Counted from the first letter of the stretch, positions 23,401-35,820 are shown. The stretch is DNA of 64,000 nt from Morinoia aosen (GCA_030386875.1 CM059578.1:22863009-22927008), one strand, 5' to 3'. The notes: generated by a model not told the origin, from the sequence alone. A program made the numbers and translations.

Positions 23401-25034
23401 CTAATCCTCTCACCTACATATTTATCATGGTTGAATATTGGAAGGCACAAATCTTGTGAAAAGTTAAAGTCAGCATCTTAATCAACTTATTTATACCTTT
23501 TATTTGATTTGTGATATGTTGGTTAGAATACTCCGCGAGATATACAAAATATACAAAAAATATCTACAAAAATATCTACAAAATATTTATGTGACAAAAT
23601 ATATACAAAATATTACAAAAATATATACAAAATATTCAAATTATTAGTTATTAATCGAGTCAATTTCCAAGAAGCATTAAAAATCTAGTATTTAAAAAAA
23701 ATTAAACCTAAACTGCCCGTTAGGTATACTGTTCCGGGCCTGTGGCATGTCCAAAATTTTGTTACCATATGTACTCCATAAACGTTACATGACGTAGATT
23801 CAGTATTTGATATGTACCACATAAAAAGATCAACTACAAATGAGCTGTATAGATAGCTTGCATGCAACATGCATCCGGTGAGGCATGTACAGCAATATAT
23901 GCATGATAATGAAGATAGCTGAGGCGGATTAAGTATGGTAAACTGTAACGTCCCTGTTTCTGTGAATCATTTTAAAATCCTTGCAGGTGCCCCTCACATG
24001 ATTGATTTACGCATCCTTGAGTCGCTATACATATTTAAGCTCAGACCCCCTCTAAATGATGCTCAAAGTGCGTTTCCTCTTCTCGTTGCAAATACATGAT
24101 CATTAGTTTAGGTTTTTTAATTTTATTTTGTTTTATATTTTAGTTTTAGATCTACGACCATTTTCTGTATGTGTTTTAGTATTCTTTTACAGTGTAGTTT
24201 TAATTTACTCATATTCGGTTTGTTTTGTCGCAGAATTCTTTTTCCTTTTGCTGAAGATGAGCTGTTTAGTTCGAAACGTTCGATTTTATTCATTTAGACT
24301 TTACTTTTTGTAATAATAAAATGGCCATTCGTACCGCGATTTTCGCCTTGCTTTTCATTTCAAGAATAAGACGCATCGATGCGGATTCAGTTTTGGATTA
24401 CGTTAGAGAACGATGAGGTGAAAATGGCTTTCGAATTTTCAAAATTTTTGAATTTAACTGTGTTACCAAAATACAATCAAGTATGGTAATTTTAATCTAA
24501 TTAACCACGATTTAATTTATACGAGTGTGGTCTTTCATACAAGTCACACAAGTTTTTCATACGAGATAAGGTATAAAAGGAACCGATGTAGAAATGGAGA
24601 TTATTAATTACTATGTTTCATGGCAAACGTTTCGGAATATAAGAATTACATCTTCAATGCGGAAACCTTAAAAATGAAAACCTAAAAAATATAGAAAATG
24701 TCAATAAAAGTCAACTGTTGATAAATACATGCCATCATTTGAAGCAACGTTACTGATGATTCTTTTTACGAAAAGAAATATATAATTGAATTTATTCTAA
24801 AAGGTACCGAAACACTATCTTGAGTATCTTTTCCCCATTGAGTATCTTTCTTTCCCGATTTTGAGTATCTTTTTTCCCCATATATGTAACTGCATGTTTT
24901 GTCATAGGTTTGATGTATAAATGTATTGTTAGCATAGTTGTAGTTTTTAATTTTAATACGGCTATTTCATGAGTATCTTATTTACTGTTTCAATTATTAG
25001 TTGTAAATTTTGTATTTTAGCTATTTGGGTGCTT
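23401..25034. other. Unique AT-rich region
   Basis: About 1.6 kb. It contains a run of ATACAAAATAT repeats (23545-23640), the TGAAGATG...CGAAACG motif pair at 24251 and 24629, and three TGAGTATCTTT boxes at 24818-24870. The 23685-23870 minus and 24128-24313 plus frames have no recognisable domain. Confidence 0.5.
24251..24660. mobile_element. Possible retroelement-end motif pair, inverted
   Basis: CTGAAGATGAGCTGTTTAGT then TCGAAACG lies at 24251-24278 on plus; TTGAAGATG...CCGAAACG lies on minus within 24629-24660. CTGAAGATG...CGAAACG-type sequence is familiar from ends of Penelope-like elements, where it overlaps hammerhead-ribozyme-like cores (CUGANGA...GAAA). In the plus copy GAGC can pair with GUUC between the two core boxes; the minus copy lacks a clear stem. 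This is a motif-level call only. Confidence 0.3.
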
Positions 25035-25375
25035 AAATCTCAATATTGGAGTTGTAATTGACATTTCACTAAGTAAGTAGTAAATGACATTTCAATATTG
25101 GAGTTGTAAATGACATTTCACTAAGTAAATAGTAAATGATATTTGAAGATTGGGGTAGTAAATGACATTTCACTAAGTAAGTAGTAAATGATATTTCAAT
25201 ATTGGAGTTGTAAATGACATTTCACTAAGTAAGTAGTAAATGATATTTGAAGATTGGGGTAGTAAATGACATTTCACTAAGTAAGTAGTAAATGATATTT
25301 GAAGATTGGGGTAGTAAATGACATTTCGGTATTGGAGTAGTAAATGACAATTAAATCTAAAAGTAGTAAATGATA
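25035..25375. repeat. 52-bp tandem repeat, about 6 copies
   Basis: TAAATGACATTTCACTAAGT starts at 25211 and 25263; the unit adds AAGTAGTAAATGATATTT and GAAGATTGGGGTAG. The two half-units (GTAAATGACATTT and GTAAATGATATTT) are themselves related, so the 52-mer is a diverged dimer. Confidence 0.9.
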
Positions 25376-25574
25376 GTTCATTTCTTATAACAATTACATT
25401 TTCTTGTTTGAACTCTACTAACTTTTTATTCCACAAAAAATCGAATAGTATCAAACCGTAAATTTTAAAACATAAATTACACAGAAATAAAAATAACAAA
25501 TAGCTCGGGTAACATTTTTGCTGCTCTTGTAACGATAATGTTCAATCACATGAAAATCCTCGATGGAATCACAA

Positions 25575-25760
25575 AAAACTCCCACACACACACACACACA
25601 CACACTACCACACACACGCACACACACACACACCACACACACACACACACACTCACTTACAACACCCACACACACACACCCACACACACCCTTACTCACT
25701 CATCCTCACACAATTCCACTCACACACTACCACACACACACACACACACACACGCACGCC
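25575..25760. repeat. (CA)n microsatellite, interrupted
   Basis: About 185 bp of CACACA with CTCACT and CCCACA interruptions. Compatible with Z-DNA. Frames of TH repeats are artefacts. Confidence 0.97.
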
Positions 25761-25955
25761 GCACCAGTACAACTAAAATCATGGTACCCTATAAATAATT
25801 CAACATTCATTCTATGTTGAGCTTGTAATTCTACGTCAAATTGCTCAACATTTGTTGTTTTTTTTAACGATATTCCAGGTAAATTTGCAACAGTTAAACA
25901 TTAGTTGCTTCTTCACCAAATTACAACGTCGTGAAGCCGTTATTTAATTAATATA

Positions 25956-26265
25956 GGGGGCGCAAAACAAACGCATTGATTTCAAACTAGTGTAATTAGT
26001 TTTATATAATTATACTAGTTATATTTAATATATAATTATACTACTTATAATTAACATATAATTATACTACTTATAATTAATATATAATTATACTACTTAT
26101 AATTAATATATAATTATACTAGTTATAATTACTATATAATTATACTAGTGTATTTATACAAGTTAAAACCCCTATATAATTAAACGAGCTATAATTTTAC
26201 CTAGTTTAATTAGCTATTCCACGCCCACTACTAACACAAATCCATGCGTTAATTTTGCGCCACCC
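25956..26265. mobile_element. MITE-like element with internal minisatellite
   Basis: The terminal inverted repeats are 25956-25982 and 26238-26265. Read inward, they share GGG(G/T)GGCGCAAAA, AACGCAT and GATTT with about 4 differences. The element is 310 bp with no coding frame and is flanked on both sides by TATA, a plausible target duplication. The interior is a 26-bp AT-rich tandem repeat (about 26000-26160) whose unit forms AATTATA-CTACT-TATAATT hairpins. Family unknown. Confidence 0.75.
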
Positions 26266-26351
26266 TATATTCAGTGTTAGTGCAATGAATATAGGTTCCT
26301 TCTTGAGGAACTTAGTTAAAATAATTTTTAATTAAATTGCAGAATTAAGGA

Positions 26352-28112
26352 CGCATTCCGCAACAATATTTAGCAATACCTAGCAATGAAGCGCAATATT
26401 TAGCAATACCTAGCAATGAAGCGCAACAATATTTAACAATACCTAGCAATGAAGCGCAATATTTAGCAATACCTAGCAATGAAGCGCAACAATATTTAGC
26501 AATACCTAGCAATGAAGCGCAATATTTAGCAATACCTAGCAATGAAGCGCAACAATATTTAACAATACCTAGCAATGAAGCGCAACAATATTTAGCAATA
26601 CCTAGCAATGAAGCGCAACAATATTAAGCAATACCTAGCAATGAAGCGCAACAATATTTAGCAATACCTAGCAATGAAGCGCAACAATATTTAACAATAC
26701 CTAGCAATGAAGCGCAACAATATTTAGAAATACCTAGCAATGAAGCGCAACAATATTTAGCAATACCTAGCAATGAAGCGCAACAATATTTAGCAATACC
26801 TAGCAATGAAGCGCAACAATATTTAACAATACCTAGCAATGAAGCGCAACAATATTTAGCAATACCTAGCAATGAAGCGCAACAATATTTAGAAATACCT
26901 AGCAATGAAGCGCAACAATATTTAGCAATACCTAGCAATGAAGCGCAACAATATTTAGCAATACCTAGCAATGAAGCGCAACAATATTTAGCAATACCAA
27001 GCAATGAAGCGCAACAATATTTAGCAATACCTAGCAATGAAGCGCAACAATATTTAGCAATACCTAGCAATGAAGCGCAACAATATTTAGCAATACCTAG
27101 CAATGAAGCGCAACAATATTTAGCAATACCTAGCAATGAAGCGCAACAATATTAAGCAATACCTAGCAATGAAGCGCAACAATATTTAGCAATACCTAGC
27201 AATGAAGCGCAACAATATTTAGCAATACCTAGCAATGAAGCGCAACAAGATTTAGCAATACCTAGCAATGAAGCGCAACAAGATTTAGCAATACCTAGCA
27301 ATGAAGCGCAACAAGATTTAGCAATACCTAGCAATGAAGCGCAACAATATTTAGCAATACCTAGCAATGAAGCGCAACAAGATTTAGCAATACCTAGCAA
27401 TGAAGCGCAACAATATTTAGCAATACCTAGCAATGAAGCGCAACAATATTTAGAAATACCTAGCAATGAAGCGCAACAATATTTAGCAATACCTAGCAAT
27501 GAAGCGCAACAATATTTAGCAATACCTAGCAATGAAGCGCAACAATATTTAGCAATACCAAGCAATGAAGCGCAACAATATTTAGCAATACCTAGCAATG
27601 AAGCGCAACAATATTTAGCAATACCTAGCAATGAAGCGCAACAATATTTAGCAATACCTAGCAATGAAGCGCAACAATATTTAGCAATACCTAGCAATGA
27701 AGCGCAACAATATTTAGCAATACCTAGCAATGAAGCGCAACAAGATTTAGCAATACCTAGCAATGAAGCGCAACAATATTTAGCAATACCTAGCAATGAA
27801 GCGCAACAATATTTAGCAATAACTAGCAATGAAGCGCAACAATATTTAGCAATACCTAGCAATGAAGCGCAACAATATTTAGCAATACCCAGCAATGAAA
27901 CGCAACAATATTTAGCAATAACTAGCAATGAAGAGCAACAATACTTAGCAATGAAGCGCAACAATATTTGGCAATACCCAGCAATGAAACGCGACAATAT
28001 TTAGCAATACCTAGCAATGAAGAGCAACAATACTTAGCAATGAAGCGCAACAATATTTAGCAATACCTAGCAATGAAGCGCAACAATATTTAGCAATACC
28101 CAGCAATGAAGT
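26352..28112. repeat. 33-bp minisatellite, about 53 copies
   Basis: CAATACCTAGCAATGAAGCG plus CAACAATATTTAG repeats at 33 bp; the first units include 30-bp versions lacking one CAA. Variants recur at whole-unit distances: ATTAAGCA at 26623 and 27151 (528 bp = 16 units), TAGAAATACC at about 26891 and 27452, and ATACCAAGCA at about 26991 and 27552 (both 561 bp = 17 units). The distal end (27890-28110) is rearranged with shorter units. The minus strand reads as GIAKYCCASLL repeats broken by in-frame stops, so it is not a gene. Confidence 0.98.
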
Positions 28113-28204
28113 GCACCAATGGTTGGCGATTAAGAATGCATTATTTATCAGTTAAATGAAAGCACTCAAAATAAGTACATCAATGGTGGGAATATCCTAT
28201 GTGC

Positions 28205-28658
28205 GTATACAGAATATCAATAGAATACGCTTATAGGACATAAATAGATTACGCATATAGGACATAAATACAATACGCATATAGGACATAAATACAATAC
28301 GCATATAGGACATAAATACAATACGCATATAGGACATAAATACAATACGCATATAGGACATAAATACAATACGCATATAGGACATAAATACAATACGCAT
28401 ATAGGACATAAATACAATACGCATATAGGACATAAATACAATACGCATATAGGACATAAATACAATACGCATATAGGACATAAATACAATACGCATATAG
28501 GACATAAATAGAATACGCATATATGACATAAATACAATACGCATATAGGACATAAATACAATACGCATATAGGACATAAATACAATACGCATATAGGACA
28601 TAAATACAATACGCATATAGGACATAAATACAATACGCATATAGGACATAAAAAAAAT
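28205..28658. repeat. 24-bp minisatellite, about 19 copies
   Basis: AATACGCATATAGGACATAA plus ATAC repeats at 24 bp, almost identical throughout. Two minus-strand frames (MRIVFMSY and CPICVLYL repeats) are open because 24 is a multiple of 3. The high identity suggests recent expansion. Confidence 0.97.
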
Positions 28659-29424
28659 AAACCAGCAGAATGTCAGAAGAAAATGCGAATTACTTATCGT
28701 ACAATTAATTATAATTCGTTGACGAATATAAATAAAATGTGCAGAGTATTGATAGTACACGAATACTATGCAGTTAAATAAAATCATTGAGTATCTTTAA
28801 CGCCTTATTTAGCAGTCGTAGCAGTATGCAGTAATTATACATATGTATTAATATATATGTAGTATATATGTAGTAATTACATACATAAAAATCACTATGT
28901 TTAACTACTGTTTTACTACAGTCAGTAATCCTATAGAAATAATTTGTTATTGTGTGAAAGTGTGCAAGTTTATAAGTATGTTTACAATTGTGAAATAGCG
29001 TTCAACTATGGTATAAATGTACATCTAAATGTTCGACTAGATCACGGTGGCAGTTAATTACTGCTTAATTTGTACGCGTTGATTAATGCGGTGTATAAAT
29101 CTAAAAACTTGACGTTAAATAATTCGATATATCTTACCTAATTGGAGGACAATTAATATCAGTAAGCAAATAATTCAACAATTAAAAAATCGCTCATTTT
29201 TAACGATTAGAACGACGGTCAAGTTGGACCTGCTATTTTTCTTAAGAATTACAGTCATGAGCCTAAAATATTCATTTGGACACATTCACATCTCATGCTG
29301 GAAGATTGAAATTAAATTCTAAAGAATATAGAAGCAAAAAAAAACACAGATTCATATTTTCTCTGCTGTGTCCTCTGAGCAGCAAAAAATGACAGTAGAT
29401 ATAATAAAATTAATTAACCTCATT
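28659..29424. other. Unique AT-rich region
   Basis: About 770 bp with no recognised gene or repeat beyond short TA-rich runs near 28840-28870. Confidence 0.5.
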
Positions 29425-29585
29425 ACGAGGAAAGTTAATTCGTAATAAATGGGCAAAAATTAATTTTTCACGGCAAAGCTAACCCACTATAAATGGGGGA
29501 AATGAATTTTTTTTACTGGGAAAGCTCATTCATAAAAAATGGGGATCAATTGTATTACGGTGAAAGCTAATTCACTAAAAAAACA
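29425..29585. repeat. Degenerate repeat, four copies of about 50 bp
   Basis: AAAGCTAATTCA-, ATAAATGGG- and AATTTTTCACGG-type blocks recur four times, strongly diverged. Confidence 0.7.
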
Positions 29586-30857
29586 ATACATTTTCGGAAA
29601 ATCTGTAACATTTTTTATTCCACGCTTATCCTACACGTATACGTAGTCACGGCATTCGAACACTTCGCGCTGCAAGTCATGCAACACGATAGTCATGCTT
29701 TCCTTAAATTTCTAAGTCATCCCTTTCGCTTACATTGCATGTGCGAAGACTTCACGAGTATGGCACTCATACCACGACACGCGCGCTACGTAAAACACGC
29801 GGCACGCACCAACAAGCATGTAAGAGCGATATGCACCGACTAATATGTAAGAGCACAACTCAACGAAACACCGGAAAAGTTCAGACCTGGACAATCTGAA
29901 CCGGTTGAAGAGAGCGCAACCTCCTCCGCTACCCTCCGCGCTTGCAATGCCCAGCAATCTCATTGCCACGGACAAAAATTAGTCCAAAACTCCGACTAAA
30001 AAGTTCCTCATCAAATTAGCAGAATGAAAGCGACGAGGAAGAACAAGAAGGGTACGATAATTACCGAGAAGTAGACTCCATAAGCCTCGTTTCGACAAAA
30101 TCATGCATGGTTGACCACAACCATAACAAGGGTGATGGATGACTGGACGCGTGCTACTGACAATACACTTTGAAGGGCATGAAACATATATTAATGACAT
30201 GGCAAAGCTTTCTGTAATGAAGTGAGCGTGGACATTGCCTGTAGACCTAAGCCGATAGGCTCCGCCTTCTTAGAATCGATGCCAAATGCCGCTAGATCTT
30301 CTAAAACCGCTTTCACAAATTTCTGTGACTCCTAAAGGCTTTTACTACAGATGTATGCAATTCTACGGCACCTAAATTTAATAAAATCATTTATATTACT
30401 TACAGAATTGGGGTGTAATCTGTTATTTAGGAAATTGATATGTGGCAACTCATATATCGAAGCCCCGCCTCCAGCATGTAACTGTCAACAAGAAGTCCGT
30501 GGACCAGCAGTCCTATTCTGTCGTCGCCTCCACTCCCCCCACTCCTCCCTCAGGCCCTCAGTGATAGATAGGCCGACTAAAAATACTGTTGCATCTCCAG
30601 CATGCCATTTCGGTTCCTCTTTTGCATTTTGGCTGCATGACCCATGAATGGTCCCAGAGTCCCGGCATTGTGGCGGCTTTCTCTGAGGACTGATCGAGTC
30701 GTCGCAAAGAAAGTCCCGTGCGCCACAAAGTTGCAGGGAAGTAAGGACTTAACTTTGGGCTACTCAGTAATTCAGAGCAGAACTTGGGCCCCCACTGTCG
30801 CAGCTGACCACTCCAGGGCAAGATGGCCGGCTGAGTACCTCCGTCCCAGCCTCGAGT
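29586..30857. other. Unique, comparatively GC-rich region
   Basis: About 1.27 kb of higher GC content than its surroundings. It has several modest frames on both strands (29730-29975 minus, 29979-30200 minus, 30558-30821 minus, 30644-30961 plus). None shows a domain I recognise, and they overlap one another, so I cannot choose a coding strand. This is the best place in the window to look for an unrecognised host exon. Confidence 0.4.
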
Positions 30858-31260
30858 TTTGCCTTCGCCGGTGCCAGAGGATGTTTTGCTCTAATTATCT
30901 GATGCATGTTGTCCTGGGTGTTTTTTTTTCAAACGCGTTATTACTAACTAATACCGTATAACTTATGCCATATATTTATACCTTATAACTTATACCTTTG
31001 CCGGTGCCAGGAGAGAGGATGGTTTGTTTCCAATTAAATCTGATGCATATTGTCTTACCGCTCTTACCGCTTTTTACTAACTTATGCCGTATAACTTATG
31101 CCATATATTTATACCTAATACTTATACCTTATACTTAAACCCTTGCCGATGCCAGAAGAGAAGATGTTTTGTTTCGACCAAGTCTGATGTATATAGTCTT
31201 GAGTGCTGATTTCTCAAACGCCTTATTACTAACTTATAACTTATATTCATTCCTTATGCC
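30858..31260. repeat. Three tandem copies of a 133-145-bp unit
   Basis: GCCGGTGCCAG (or GCCGATGCCAG) near 30867, 31000 and 31145 is followed each time by GAGGATGTTTTG- or GATGGTTTGTTT-like sequence, TCTGATGCATATTGTCTT and ACTTATGCC/TATACCTTATAAC runs. The TATACCTTATAACTT tail continues in decayed form to about 31460. Confidence 0.85.
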
Positions 31261-32017
31261 TTACTTATACTTATACCTTATGACTTTACCTCATACCTTA
31301 TTACTAATACCATACACTTATACCTTATGTTCACTTATACCTTCTAACTTGTACGTTATACATATCCTCTTGCGCACTGATTTTGACAGTGCCTTATAAC
31401 TTGTGCCGAGATACTATGACTTTAAAAATAATCTTATAATATTTAAAGCCTTTAACTTTGGGTTTTCAAGTAACTTATAACTTATACCAAAACACCATAT
31501 ATATGAAGTTCAAAATAATAAGATGATAATATTTTTAATCTTTTACTACGATTTTTCTACAATAGTGCCTTATAACTCACACGAGGACACAACGTCGGTC
31601 ACCTTCGGTCAATATCAACAATACAAGAGTTAATCAAAAGTGACAACGGCGTCGAAAAAGGATTTCTTTTGAAGAAATGAAAAAGGTTGAGAGCTATGTG
31701 CGTGCAGCATCATTCATATATATATATATATATACATCTTACATTCTTGTAACGCTCAAAATACTTTTATCTATAATCTACTATAATTATAACTTTGAGT
31801 AAAGATTCGTAAATAGTATAAGTATCAAGGTCAACGTCTTGAGACATAATTCATTACAATGACACGCGTAACGCAGTTTTGATCACCCAGACATCACTGG
31901 ATAGTGGTACCCTGCAGCAATGAGCGAAGGAAAAAGTAATTCTTAAAACTATTTAGCTTTTACTTCTTCTCAAACAACATGTGATTTTTGCAATGTTTAG
32001 CCCACAATAAACTATTC
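31261..32017. other. Unique AT-rich region
   Basis: About 750 bp. It starts with decayed TTATACC motifs and includes a short (TA)n at 31717-31734. No coding sequence recognised. Confidence 0.5.
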
Positions 32018-32325
32018 GATTGCCAATGCTGATTGCCAATTTTAATTACCAATGTTGATTGACAATGTTTGATTGCCAATGTTGATTGCCAATGTTGATT
32101 GCCAATGTTGATTGCCAATGTTGATTGCCAATGTTGATTGCCAATGTTGATTGCCAATGTTGATTGCCAATGTTGATTGCCAATGTTGATTGCCAATGTT
32201 GATTGCCAATGTTGATTGCCAATGTTGAGTGCCAATGTTGATTGCCAATGTTGATTGCCAATGTTGATTGCCAATGTTGATTGCCAATGTTGATTGCCAA
32301 TGTTGGTTGCCAATGTTGGTTGTCG
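32018..32325. repeat. 13-bp minisatellite, about 23 copies
   Basis: ATTGCCAATGTTG repeats at 13 bp with very few changes. All three minus-strand frames are open (AINIGNQHWQSTL cycle), which explains the overlapping frames there. Confidence 0.97.
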
Positions 32326-32689
32326 ATGTTGATTGGAATATTCAGTCTGGTTTAACATCGAAACATTCAGAGAATACTTCAAATCATTAGTACCGTCGAT
32401 AAAAAGGCTCAAGGAAATTATTATTTACATGAAGAAATTCCTTCAAAAATTTTAGTTATGATATACTATAGAAAGGATTTCAATTTCCACCGAAATGATC
32501 GTTCCAATTTGAGAGAGCCTCTGTCCATATTGATAATAAAATATACGTCAGAATATAGGTGTGAGTTTGGCTTTTGTAGAATTTTGGTAAGCAATTACAT
32601 ATTTATTTTTTAAACATTATTTAAATAATTCGAATATTTTACTCATTATCTGCACAGGATGTTTTAGTTGAAGTCGTCCATAACAGATA
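32326..32689. other. Unique AT-rich spacer
   Basis: About 360 bp with no recognised feature. Confidence 0.5.
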
Positions 32690-33000
32690 GCTAGTTTTAT
32701 ATATAATCTAATAATTTCGTATACTTAATTGTTATATTTAATCTATAAATATCGTATGCTTAATTGCTATATATAATCTATAAATATCGTATACTTATTT
32801 CTTATATTTAATCTATAAATATCGTATACTTAATTGTTATATTTAATCTATAAGTATCGTATACTTATTTCTTATATTTAATCTATAAATATCGTATACT
32901 TAATTCTTATATTTAATCTATAAATATCGTATGCTTAATTGCTATATATAATCTATAAATATCGTATACTTAATTGTTATATTTAATCTATAAATATCAG
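32690..33000. repeat. 35-bp AT-rich minisatellite, about 9 copies
   Basis: TTAATCTATAAATATCGTAT and ACTTAATTGTTATAT repeat at 35 bp (ATCGTATACT at 32821, next at 32856). Confidence 0.93.
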
Positions 33001-33229
33001 TTATCATATAGCAACGTCTAACCAATAAATTTCAATTCGGCTGAATTTTAATTAATTTGCTTTATGATCAGGAAATTAAATAAATCTCTTTCAAAATGTA
33101 TAAATACTTGAGCTTATTTGTTAAATGTCAAGGAAATATTTTTGCTGAAACATGTTGATATATTCTCTATCATTGTAAAGTCTACCTAAAATGTTCTGAA
33201 AAGGTTTAGAGAAGTACAAACCAATTATG

Positions 33230-33603
33230 GAATCCTTTAAATTCTTTAAATCCTTTAAATCCTTTACATCCTTTAAATCCTTTAAATCCTTTAAATACTT
33301 TATATACTTTAAATCCTTCAAATACTTTAAATCCTTTAAATTGTTTAAATCCTTTAAATTCTTTAAATCCTTTAAATCCTTTATATCCTTTAAATCCTTT
33401 AAATCCTTTAAATACTTTAAATAATTTATATCCTTTAAATCCTTTAAATCCTTTAAGTCCTTTAAATCCTTTAAATACTTTTTATCCTTTAAATTTTTTG
33501 CATCTTTCAGATTCTTTAAATCCTTTAAATCCTTTAAATCCTTTCAATCTTTTAAATCCTTTCAATCCTTTAAATCCTTTAAATCATTTAAATACTTTAA
33601 ATT
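33230..33603. repeat. 9-bp AAATCCTTT minisatellite, about 41 copies
   Basis: AAATCCTTT repeats with scattered substitutions (AAATACTTT, AAATTCTTT). The KSF/KDL frames on the two strands are artefacts. Confidence 0.97.
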
Positions 33604-33629
33604 TTAATGTGTCCCGAAGAGTATTCGTC

Positions 33630-33865
33630 CGTAAATATTAGTTTAGCGCTCCATCAAGTATTAGAGTAGTATTTGATTTGGTATCGATATAAATATTATA
33701 ATACGAATTATTATTTTCACATTAGGAAAATATTAGTTTAGAGTTCCATCAAGTATTAGAGTAGTATTCGATCAAGTATCAGTTCATTAGTCGGTTTGGT
33801 ATCGATATTAGTATTATCATATTAAGTATTATTTTCACATTAGTAAAAAGTTAGTTCAGTACTAT
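33630..33865. repeat. Diverged tandem duplication, about 95-118 bp
   Basis: TATTAGTTTAG...TCCATCAAGTATTAGAGTAG begins at 33636 and 33731; TATTATTTTCACATTAG closes both units and a third partial copy starts near 33849. The second unit carries an extra CAAGTATCAGTTCATTAG insertion. Confidence 0.85.
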
Positions 33866-34009
33866 ATAGTTTAGGAGTCACCATTGTCAGAAATACAACA
33901 ATGTCCTCATACGCAGTACGGAATTTCCATTCAAAATACCCTGCAGTGGACATTACAATAGCAGAGTGTTCTGAATATCAAGAAAATCGCAATAATATCT
34001 CATCTGTAT

Positions 34010-34560
34010 ATCACAATACCCAGTTTGCAGAATATCCCGAAGAAAATTCAACCAGAGACATCATGACATCCTAATATTCTTGCTCCCTTCTCAGGATATC
34101 CCCAGAATATCCAGCCAGAGCTATCCCAATATCAGGATATCCTAAGAAATAGCTCACGACATCCCCAGAATATCCACTCACGATATCCGTAGAATATCGA
34201 GCCAGAGATATCCCATTATCCTGATACCCTAGCGACTTCCCCACAGCATCTGCAGAATTTACTCACGGTATCCCCAAAATTTCCACTCAGGATATTCCAA
34301 GAGTATCTATCTTTATGGATATATACAGAATATCCACTCAGGATATCCCCAGAATATCCATTTAGTAGATCCCCAAAGTATCCACTCAGGATATCCCCAA
34401 AATTTCCACTCAGGATATCTCCACAATATCCACTCATGATATCCCTAAAGTTTCCACCCAGGATATCCCAGAATATCCAATCAGGATACCCCCAGAATGT
34501 CCACTCAGGATATCCCCAGAATATCCAGCCCCGAGATGTCCCAATATCCCGATATCCCAA
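34010..34560. repeat. 24-bp GGATATCC minisatellite
   Basis: TCCACTCAGGATATCCCCAG plus AATA repeats at 24 bp (34381, 34405, 34429), with diverged flanks from about 34010. Most units contain the 8-bp palindrome GGATATCC. The minus frame at 34216-34686 is formed by the repeat. Confidence 0.92.
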
Positions 34561-34825
34561 AAACTCGGCCACGACATCCCGGAATATTGCATCCTGTATC
34601 AGCAGGGCCAGCTCTGCCCCCCGTTCCCCCCCAATAAACCCTTGGGATTGGGGCCCGGCTGAAGATTCGGTCCCAGCTTGTCCCAAGGGGGTGGGGAGGA
34701 GGCCCTGAAGGGGGGTTAGGCCTAAGGGGGGGGAGGGGGGTAGGCCTAAATCCTCCTCCCAATTTGCTGTTGTGTTTCGCAGGCCAAAAATTGGAGCAGA
34801 AGCCTGAGTTTAATGCAGCCTATTG
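34561..34825. other. GC-rich spacer with G-runs
   Basis: Contains CCCCCCGTTCCCCCC-like and GGGGGGGGAGGGGGG-like runs (34615-34745), quadruplex-compatible on either strand. No gene recognised. Confidence 0.55.
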
Positions 34826-35000
34826 GCAGGCTGGGACATGGTGGGACTGGCTTGGACATGGTGGGTCTGGCTGGGACATGGTGAGACTGGTTGGGACATG
34901 GTGGGTCTGGTCGGGACATGGTGGGTCTGGTTGGGACATGGTGGGTCTGGTTGTGACATGGGGGGTCTGGCTGGGACATTGTGGGTCTGGTTGGGATATA
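34826..35000. repeat. 20-bp minisatellite, about 8-9 copies
   Basis: GGGACATGGTGGGTCTGGTT repeats at exactly 20 bp with few changes. Confidence 0.96.
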
Positions 35001-35136
35001 AATAATTGTGAGATGTGGCTCAAACAATATCTGATATTAAATATTAATCTTGTTTTAGCAATAAATAAAATTTTGTGAAGCCATGATGCAGGCAAAAATC
35101 TTTTGAAATTTACTTAATTTTGCTTCGTGTACACGA

Positions 35137-35205
35137 TACTCGTGTATTTTGTGTGGTATACATGTATTTTGTGTGGTATACATGTATTTTGTGAGGTATA
35201 TATTG
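35137..35205. repeat. 20-bp tandem repeat, three copies
   Basis: TGTATTTTGTGTGGTATACA occurs in three successive near-identical copies; GTATAC is palindromic. Confidence 0.93.
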
Positions 35206-35359
35206 ACTGACAAAGGAGAGTATTTTGGTTGAGTGTTTCCCTTTCAATGCAGTATTTACTACCTCAGTCAAATATTCATTCAGGTGAGTATTTACCTATT
35301 GACTTCAGTATTTACTGGCCACAGAATTGAGTGGTCGACCTCAATATTTTTCTCAGCTA

Positions 35360-35820
35360 TGTAAGTCATTACCCAGCTGAGTGAATAATGACATGAACAT
35401 GTACCCAGCTGAGTAAATAATGACATAAACATGTACCCAGTTGAGGAAATAATGACATAAACATGTACCCAGCTGAGTAAATAATGACATAAACATGTAC
35501 TCAGCTGAGTAAATAATGACATAAACATGTACCCAGCTGAGTAAATAATGACATAAACATGTACCCAGCTGAGTAAATAATGACATAAACATGTACTCAG
35601 CTGAGTAAATAATGACATAAACATGTACCCAGCTGAGTAAATAATGACATAAACATGTACCCAGCTGAGTAAATAATGACATAAACATGTACCCAGCTGA
35701 GTAAATAATGACATAAACATGTACCCAGCTGAGTAAATAATGACATAAACATGTACCCAGCTGAGGAAATAATGACATAAACATGTACCCAGCTGAGGAA
35801 ATAATGACACAAACATTCAC
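35360..35820. repeat. 33-bp CAGCTGAGTAAATAATGAC array, about 14 copies
   Basis: CAGCTGAGTAAATAATGACA plus TAAACATGTACCC repeats at 33 bp. Variants are GTACTCAGCTGAG and GAGGAAATAATG. It shares a 19-bp core with the 32-bp array that follows. Minus-strand frames of LGTCLCHYLLS type are repeat artefacts. Confidence 0.97.

Noticed and set aside
26345..27997. Three consecutive minus-strand frames of GIAKYCCASLL repeats
   Set aside because: They are one 33-bp array broken by in-frame stops arising from single-base unit variants, which argues against a maintained protein.
29586..30961. Host gene in the GC-richer segment
   Set aside because: Several overlapping modest frames on both strands, none with a recognisable domain or convincing splice sites, so no gene model can be justified from sequence alone.
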